Shown here: positions 19,939 to 24,336 of the stretch, piece after piece
Numbering within the stretch: position 1 is the stretch's first letter
Layout of the letters: each line of letters opens with the position of its first letter
Source: Asterionellopsis glacialis
Taxonomy: Eukaryota; Bacillariophyta; Plagiogrammaphyceae; Rhaphoneidales; Asterionellopsidaceae
Reading direction: 5' to 3'
Assembly (NCBI GenBank): GCA_014885115.2
Contig: WKLE02002100.1
Span: 5,951 to 30,286, forward strand
DNA: 24,336 bases
Made by a program: the position numbers and the translations under genes
Notes under the pieces: generated by a model
The model's database searches: none
What the model was told of the DNA's origin: nothing
The model's input: only the letters and a program-made list of their open reading frames with translations

Positions 19939-20381
19939 TCATGGAGAGACGTAGCAGATACCGGTAGGTCCTAGTATAGTCAAGTCATTTTCTTGATCTT
20001 CACCAGAACGACGATGGCTTGATGTTGAAGGACTTGCTGCATCTTCACTACTCAAGGTACTCAATACAGAAGACATGGACAACTTGGACGATGCCGATAA
20101 TCGACGTATACTGGTACTCCTTATTGTCCTACGAAAACCTCTTTTCCTGTTCCTTGGGAGTTCATTTACCCAATATGTTCGTATTTCGCCCTTCCCCTTT
20201 ACATGGATTTTACCATGGGGAGAAAGAGTGTCGAATTTGTTGTACGAGCGATCCAACATGTTTGATTTGAGAAATCTTTAAATCCAACAATGTCGGAGAA
20301 GAAGATTCTAACAACCTCACATGATTCTGGTTCAACCTTTCCTCCACAATTTAAGTTCGCGATACTGGTTCCATGATGCAT
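19939..20381 (-). pseudogene. Remnant of a class III nucleotide cyclase catalytic domain
   Basis: On the minus strand, 20381 to about 20245 encodes the start of a class III adenylate/guanylate cyclase domain: KVEPESCEVVRIFFSDIVGF, with the first metal-binding Asp of the SDIVGF motif. The next recognisable piece is in another frame: MLDRSYNKFD (an early helix of the domain) runs directly into GKIHVKGKGEIRTYWVNE, the characteristic last strands of the same domain. About 100 residues between them, including the second metal Asp and the base-binding residues, are absent. A basic, Ser-rich tail follows to the stop at 19939. The break combines a frameshift and a large internal deletion, so catalysis is not possible. 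It lies about 100 bp downstream of the receptor gene's stop in the same orientation, where the cytoplasmic cyclase of a diatom receptor cyclase would be expected. Confidence 0.85.
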
Positions 20382-20479
20382 TAAATAGGTGTAGATGGAA
20401 AGTCACAGCTAAAAGTCTCCACCCTTTCAAATCTTCTCCAAAGAAACACGAAGTGAAAATTTCAAATACTGAAAAGGGT

Positions 20480-23316
20480 TCAAAACCAGGACACCATTTG
20501 TGGCCCAAATGGGTTTGTATTCAACAAATTACGACCCTGTCGTCGAAAAATCTTCTCAACAGAGCGATTGTAAATTTCAGCGTAATTACCAACAGCTGTA
20601 ATTGCATGACGATGCATATCCTTGTACCTCGGTCCAAAACCTGATACCTCAATCATATCACCAGACATCCTTTGAGTAATAAATTGTTCTTCTGCAATAA
20701 TCGTTGCAGCAACTGTCCAGAAAACAAAGTCAGAAAATTGAGCATCGTCTTCTCGCGTCACCATAGCAATAGCCCCCATTGGATGTTGAGGTCTAAGTAT
20801 TATCACACCATGATCGGAGATTAAAATAAGAGAGAACATGGTCAGTATCATAAAGTAGTTCATTCAAATCAATGTACAGAAACAAGCAAATAACTTACAT
20901 GGTACCATCGCCGCCACCAACATCATCTTCATCATTGCCGTAAAAGTAAGGCATCGAGAATGAAAAACCTTTTCCTGTAGATGCTTCCTTCACATCTGAT
21001 TCCAATGTGATCCTACATCCAGCAAAAACATCCACTTTCCCATCATCAAGTGCTTGATACCCACTCTTCTCACTCGTAAGATTCACAAATACAACTTTAC
21101 TCGAATCGCCTTGAAATAGACTTGCAGATAATGCATAACAGTAATCTGCATCCATACCTTGCCACCTTATTAAATTTGTTGAGTTGTCGATAACAACTTC
21201 ACCAAACCCATCTCGTTCCATAATACCACACCGTAGGTTACCCCTCCTGTTAGTAATTTCAAAAATCGTAGACCCTACATATGGATTAGGAGCACTAAAA
21301 GATTCCTGTCCTAATGGATACGGATAATGAAGTCCAGTGCTGCCGCTGTTAAGTGAGTTAACTATAGCACTTGCTCGAGGACTGATCGGTTCAAAGTGTT
21401 TTTTGTAAAGATCTCCATAGTTGCCTACAGCTGCAATTGCATTTACAAACATATTTTGGTATTCCTCGCCAAACACAGTTGTCGTCATAAACTTCGATGC
21501 TGTGCCTTTCGTAATGTTTTGTTCCTCTGCTGCTATAAGTGCCCTCAGGACCCAATTGACAAAGTCAGAAAATTCAGGATCATCTTCACGGGTCGTCATA
21601 CCTATTGGCTCGTTGGTGAAACGGGATGATCCTGTTGTGTAATTACCAAAATAGTTCTTTTTCCTTACGAAAAACTCTGAATTATCAAATGTATACACTG
21701 CAATAACATTACACTTGCCGTCTACAAATATTTGGTACATCTCATCATAATCAATAGCTCTCCTGATGTTGAATTCATCAACATAATCGGTAAGAAAGGC
21801 GTCACTTGTAGTTCCCTCAACAGCACATACCCGAACTGCTCCACAGTTATCAAAATATGTATCCAGCCGATCCATACAATCAACATATTCAGGTATGCCT
21901 TCAAATATCAAGCCATCGTAAACATAAGGTTCGCTGAACGAAAAACCAGTTTTTGTATCTTCCTGAAACATATGAATCAGGTCAAAAGTGTTGTGAACCG
22001 AACTGTAAGCTATTAAAATTACATCTAAAAATAAATGGGATCAACCAAGATTTCTAAACTCGAACTTACCCGATGAACGCTTCGATCCCTGATATAGCAG
22101 ATTGTGTTGACAAATATGTGTGAGATACCAAATAGCATCTCTGAAATCTTCAAGAAAATTCGGTAATTACTCACATTGTGATGGTACTTCCTATCGTCAA
22201 AACATCAACCTTGCGATCCTTTTCCAAAGCTTCCCACCTCTCTTCCCATGAAATACTCGTTGTTTGAATTTTATCAGGGTCACCCAGAATAGCTGCTGCG
22301 AGTGCACGACACTTTGAAGTGGTAGAGAGAAAAACAAAACAAACAAAAATCGTTAGAGAGAGAAAATACTTTTTTTTCAATATCATTCAGCAAGTACTCG
22401 TGTCACATACTAAGTCTGTCTCAAGGGCAGGAATCCATTGGACTCCACATCGAACATAATCATTATTTTCAATGATTTCGAGAGTTGGAAGGGGATTGTG
22501 TGTTGGAGCTATTGTAGGACTGCCAGATGCAATATCTTCTCTCGAGGACTTATCTCTGGTCAGAGCAACGGAGAGTCCAATGACTAGGCTCAATGCAGTA
22601 AGAAGTATGCCTGCCCAAAGAAAAATTTTCAGTTTGTCGGTCTCAGACAAATTATCGACTGTGACATCCTTGGCTGATATACTGCATTCTAAAAGTACCT
22701 TGTTCCTTATATCTTGCTGTAATTCATCATTGTTTACGACTGTAACAACGCAATCAGAGGTAGACTCTTGTGTAAGAGTATGCCTATTATGAGTGTTTCT
22801 CCGTCCCTGGATATTAAACGAACGTGTAGAGTTATGAGTTCTTTCAGTATCGATGTGTTGGGTAGAATCCCACCTTGAATTAATGAGAAGATTTGGATCA
22901 ACCATTTGAGACCTTAGAAAGGAAGGGAGTTCTCCAGGACCTCGTTCAGCTATCACATAAGCTCCCGGCTTGTCATCATTATCATGATATAGTCTATTTC
23001 TTTCCTTCAGAAGATCGCAACTAGTTGAAGAAGGGTATCGGTTATTGCTTGTCTGATTATGTCGAGATGTACTTGTATCATTTGGGTCTTCGTCATCGTT
23101 AAATAAAATACCTGGTGGCAAGCGAGCCACACTTGCAGTAGAATTGCTGAAGTCAGAACACCTTGTTGCAATGGGGTTTGTGATTGAATTTTTGTTAGTT
23201 CCCTCTTGTGAGTCACTGGATTCAACTGCCTCCTGGTTGTTATTTTCGGCACTTTCTTTTAGACGCCGGATTTCACCGTCATCGTCGGTGTTGGCAGTAG
23301 TAGATGAAGGCTGCAT
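20480..23316 (-). CDS. Single-pass receptor-like protein with SBP_bac_3 domains; truncated receptor cyclase
   Basis: Five exons: 23316-22411, 22311-22175, 22088-22070, 21962-20899 and 20792-20480, joining to 2439 nt (812 residues plus stop). Residues 1-229 are a polar, probably cytoplasmic N terminus with PGAYVIAERGPGELPSF at 117-133. A transmembrane helix spans about 230-252 (IFLWAGILLTALSLVIGLSV). The exterior starts near 253. SBP_bac_3-like domain one, about 288-570, has RCGV, CRALAAAILGDPDK (303-316), ALEKDRKVDVL, GFSFSEPYVYDG, and TTREDDPEFSDFVNWVL. Domain two starts at LRCGIMERDGFGE (597) and WQGMDADYCYALSASLF. It loses its middle after PYFY (692) and resumes at VTREDDAQFSDFV, ending with NPFGPQMVSWF. 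These domains bind amino acids or similar small ligands in bacterial transport proteins; the ligand here is unknown. The gene stops before the second membrane helix and cyclase expected in the family, and those lie as wreckage downstream. It could be a decoy receptor or an early pseudogene. Confidence 0.75.
20793..20898 (-). other. Intron 4 of the receptor gene, 106 bp
   Basis: Donor GTAAGT after ACC AT; acceptor ATACTTAG preceded by a pyrimidine-rich stretch. The split codon is AT-A (Ile709). It joins GGGDGT to PQHPMGAIAM in frame. This junction is where domain two lacks its central part, so an alternative structure is possible. Confidence 0.7.
21963..22069 (-). other. Intron 3 of the receptor gene, 107 bp
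   Basis: Donor GTAAGT at the end of the microexon; acceptor ATGTTTCAG before GAAGATACA. Phase 0. Confidence 0.85.
22070..22088 (-). other. 19-nt microexon of the receptor gene
   Basis: Minus-strand exon of 19 nt, flanked by CTATATCAG and GTAAGT. It completes Met348 and encodes DRSVHR. The resulting TITMDRSVHREDTKTGFSFS reads as the usual SBP_bac_3 stretch leading to GFSFS. Leaving it out shifts the frame (137 nt then exon 4 do not match). Confidence 0.82.
22089..22174 (-). other. Intron 2 of the receptor gene, 86 bp, phase 2
   Basis: Donor GTGAGT follows ATC ACA AT; acceptor CTATATCAG precedes the 19-nt microexon. The split codon AT-G gives Met348. Confidence 0.82.
22312..22410 (-). other. 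Intron 1 of the receptor gene, 99 bp
   Basis: Donor GTATGT follows ETDL; the acceptor TTCAAAG precedes TGTCGTGCACTC. It joins ETDL to CRALAAAILGDP, restoring the typical SBP_bac_3 DLCRALAAA motif. A pyrimidine-rich tract precedes the acceptor. Confidence 0.9.
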
Positions 23317-23491
23317 TGTTTGTTGGTAAATAGGACTACCGCAGGTATTATATATGATTTAACTGGGGAGTGGCAATGAAAGTATCACACACGGTGCTCA
23401 TGACAATGTCCCTCCTAGTAGAGAACTAGAGAGAGTTCTAACTAACTAACTCTGTTCTAAACCTTATTGGGTTATAAGCCTATGCTATTTT
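23317..23491. promoter_or_regulatory. Probable promoter and 5' UTR region of the receptor gene
   Basis: This is the short gap between the receptor ATG (23316, minus) and the end of a weak minus-strand ORF. No specific element is recognised. A short TAACTAACTAACT run lies at about 23440-23452. Confidence 0.35.
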
Positions 23492-23851
23492 CTAGATTCT
23501 CGTTTCTGTTTGCGCGTCTTCGTTCTGACGCGCGCGTGTGTTTGTGGTGTTTTTAAGTGTGTTTTTTGTATTTTTCGGTGTATTCGGTTGTAATGCAATT
23601 TTTTCAATTGACACATCCTTTGCTATTTCAGTGGTTTTAGTCCTCTTTCCTTCCTTGTTTTTCGTTATTACTGGTCTGCCGTATCTGCGTTTGTTGTTCC
23701 TATTCTCTACGTTTCCGTTTTTGTCAAATATGATTCCGTTATGTTCATAGTCTGATTTTACGATATTGATTCCGAATTCGGAGTAGTTTTCCTCTTTCAT
23801 CACTTTTATGATTTGTGAGGGGACTTCTTTCCTGTCGTCGTCATTGAGTTC
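23492..23851 (-). CDS. Possible exon or small ORF, function unknown
   Basis: From the ATG at 23803 the minus strand encodes 103 residues. The frame is open from 23851, right after TTGTTTGTAG, which looks like a 3' splice acceptor, so this may be the last exon of a longer gene. The sequence (NYSEFGINIVKSDYEHNGII, then a Lys/Asn/Arg-rich stretch around NNKRRYGRP) does not look like random AT-rich translation at its start. No domain is recognised, and no clear upstream exon was found. A candidate upstream stretch, LPASRVSKAGTGTLDRF near 24010-23970, does not join in frame by any good splice site I can see. Confidence 0.3.
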   Translation of the reverse strand, partial: ELNDDDRKEVPSQIIKVMKEENYSEFGINIVKSDYEHNGIIFDKNGNVENRNNKRRYGRPVITKNKEGKRTKTTEIAKDVSIEKIALQPNTPKNTKNTLKNTTNTRARQNEDAQTETRI

Positions 23852-23867
23852 CTACAAACAATACCAA

Positions 23868-23886
23868 TACCAGGTAGTACCTGGTA
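23868..23886. repeat. 19-bp palindrome of the TACCTGGTA family
   Basis: TACCAGGTA, one central G, then TACCTGGTA. Further partial copies follow at about 23904-23935 (GTACCAGGTACAGGTAC). Confidence 0.9.
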
Positions 23887-24167
23887 GTTCTCCAACCAAA
23901 CCAGTACCAGGTACAGGTACTTAGGTACTGGGTATACAGGTAGTAGAGGTGACTACATCGGGTCCTGCGGCTCATAGATAAACCTATCAAGTGTACCTGT
24001 ACCAGCCTTTGACACTCTACTAGCAGGTAGATCAAGAGCTTTTTTTGGGGAAATACTGGACATATGGTGCACCAACTAAACTAGTAAAAGCAGTTATTAA
24101 TAAGATGTTCGTTTCTACTATCCTTGATTTACGTCTTTTGAACATTTCTACATTTGGTTTGTCATGA

Positions 24168-24175
24168 TGACGTCA
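24168..24175. promoter_or_regulatory. CRE-like palindrome TGACGTCA
   Basis: A perfect 8-bp cAMP-response-element palindrome, with a second TGACGT at 24301. In diatoms TGACGT/ACGTCA motifs have been described as CO2/cAMP-responsive elements. Here the nearest gene is uncertain, so the role is conjecture. Confidence 0.3.
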
Positions 24176-24222
24176 AATATGGATTTGGCACAAATCCACA
24201 GGTGTCCCAGGTAGTCTACCAC

Positions 24223-24240
24223 CTACCTGGTACCAGGTAG
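24223..24240. repeat. 18-bp perfect palindrome CTACCTGGTACCAGGTAG
   Basis: A perfect self-complementary 18-mer built from the same ACCTGGT half-site. Another half-site (GTACCAGGTAC) follows at about 24250. Confidence 0.92.
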
Positions 24241-24336
24241 AGTGTAACTGTACCAGGTACATCTGGTGAAGAGGAAAAACACAGAGAGTGGTGTTAAACA
24301 TGACGTAATTAATTTATGAGGAATGTTTGACATTAT

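Larger units (their letters stand above)
23852..24336. other. Intergenic region dense in TACCTGGTA palindromes
   Basis: No gene is supported here. The region is filled with ACCAGGTA and TACCTGGTA words (listed as separate repeats) plus CRE-like hexamers near 24168 and 24301. Confidence 0.6.

Overview
This is nuclear DNA from a eukaryote, most likely a diatom and probably a pennate one. The reasons are short spliceosomal introns of about 90-107 bp with GTRNGT donors, very long Ser/Thr/Gln/Asp low-complexity coding tracts, a stramenopile-style chimeric chromatin protein, and a receptor built from bacterial-type amino-acid-binding (SBP_bac_3) domains beside a broken class III nucleotide cyclase domain. 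That last combination is one I associate with diatom receptor cyclases. The species cannot be named from the sequence.

Layout. Bases 1 to about 5820 are a head-to-tail, degenerate, AT-rich tandem array with a unit of about 200 bp and roughly 28-29 recognisable copies; it runs off the left edge. Bases 5821-7669 are non-coding, with microsatellites and a pair of identical E2F-like boxes. Bases 7670-12855 (+) hold a two-exon gene for a 1692-residue protein that strings together a GNAT fold, two LysM-like modules, an HMG box, an acidic tract, three AT-hooks and a Tudor-like segment. Bases 13626-14807 (+) encode a complete aldo/keto reductase with a hydrophobic C-terminal tail. Bases 14808-18175 contain no convincing gene. 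They hold two tandem duplications (units of about 240 and 277 bp), a separated direct repeat, and several copies of a TACCTGGTA/TACCAGGTA palindromic motif. Bases 18176-19607 (+) are a two-exon conserved-looking gene of unknown function.

The minus strand from 23316 to 20480 is a five-exon gene, including a 19-nt microexon, for an 812-residue single-pass receptor-like protein. It has one fairly complete and one internally deleted SBP_bac_3 domain. Immediately downstream, at 20381-19939, lie the two ends of a class III nucleotide cyclase domain with the middle missing and the halves in different frames. The locus therefore looks like a receptor cyclase that has lost its catalytic part, leaving an open ectodomain gene. 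Bases 23317-24336 hold one weak minus-strand ORF, a dense cluster of the palindromic motif and CRE-like sites.

The genes do not form an obvious pathway. The most unusual items are the GNAT-LysM-HMG-AT-hook fusion, the ectodomain-only receptor with its microexon and cyclase remnant, the 200-bp satellite, and the palindromic repeat family. All introns were inferred from splice-site motifs and reading-frame continuity, not from transcripts.
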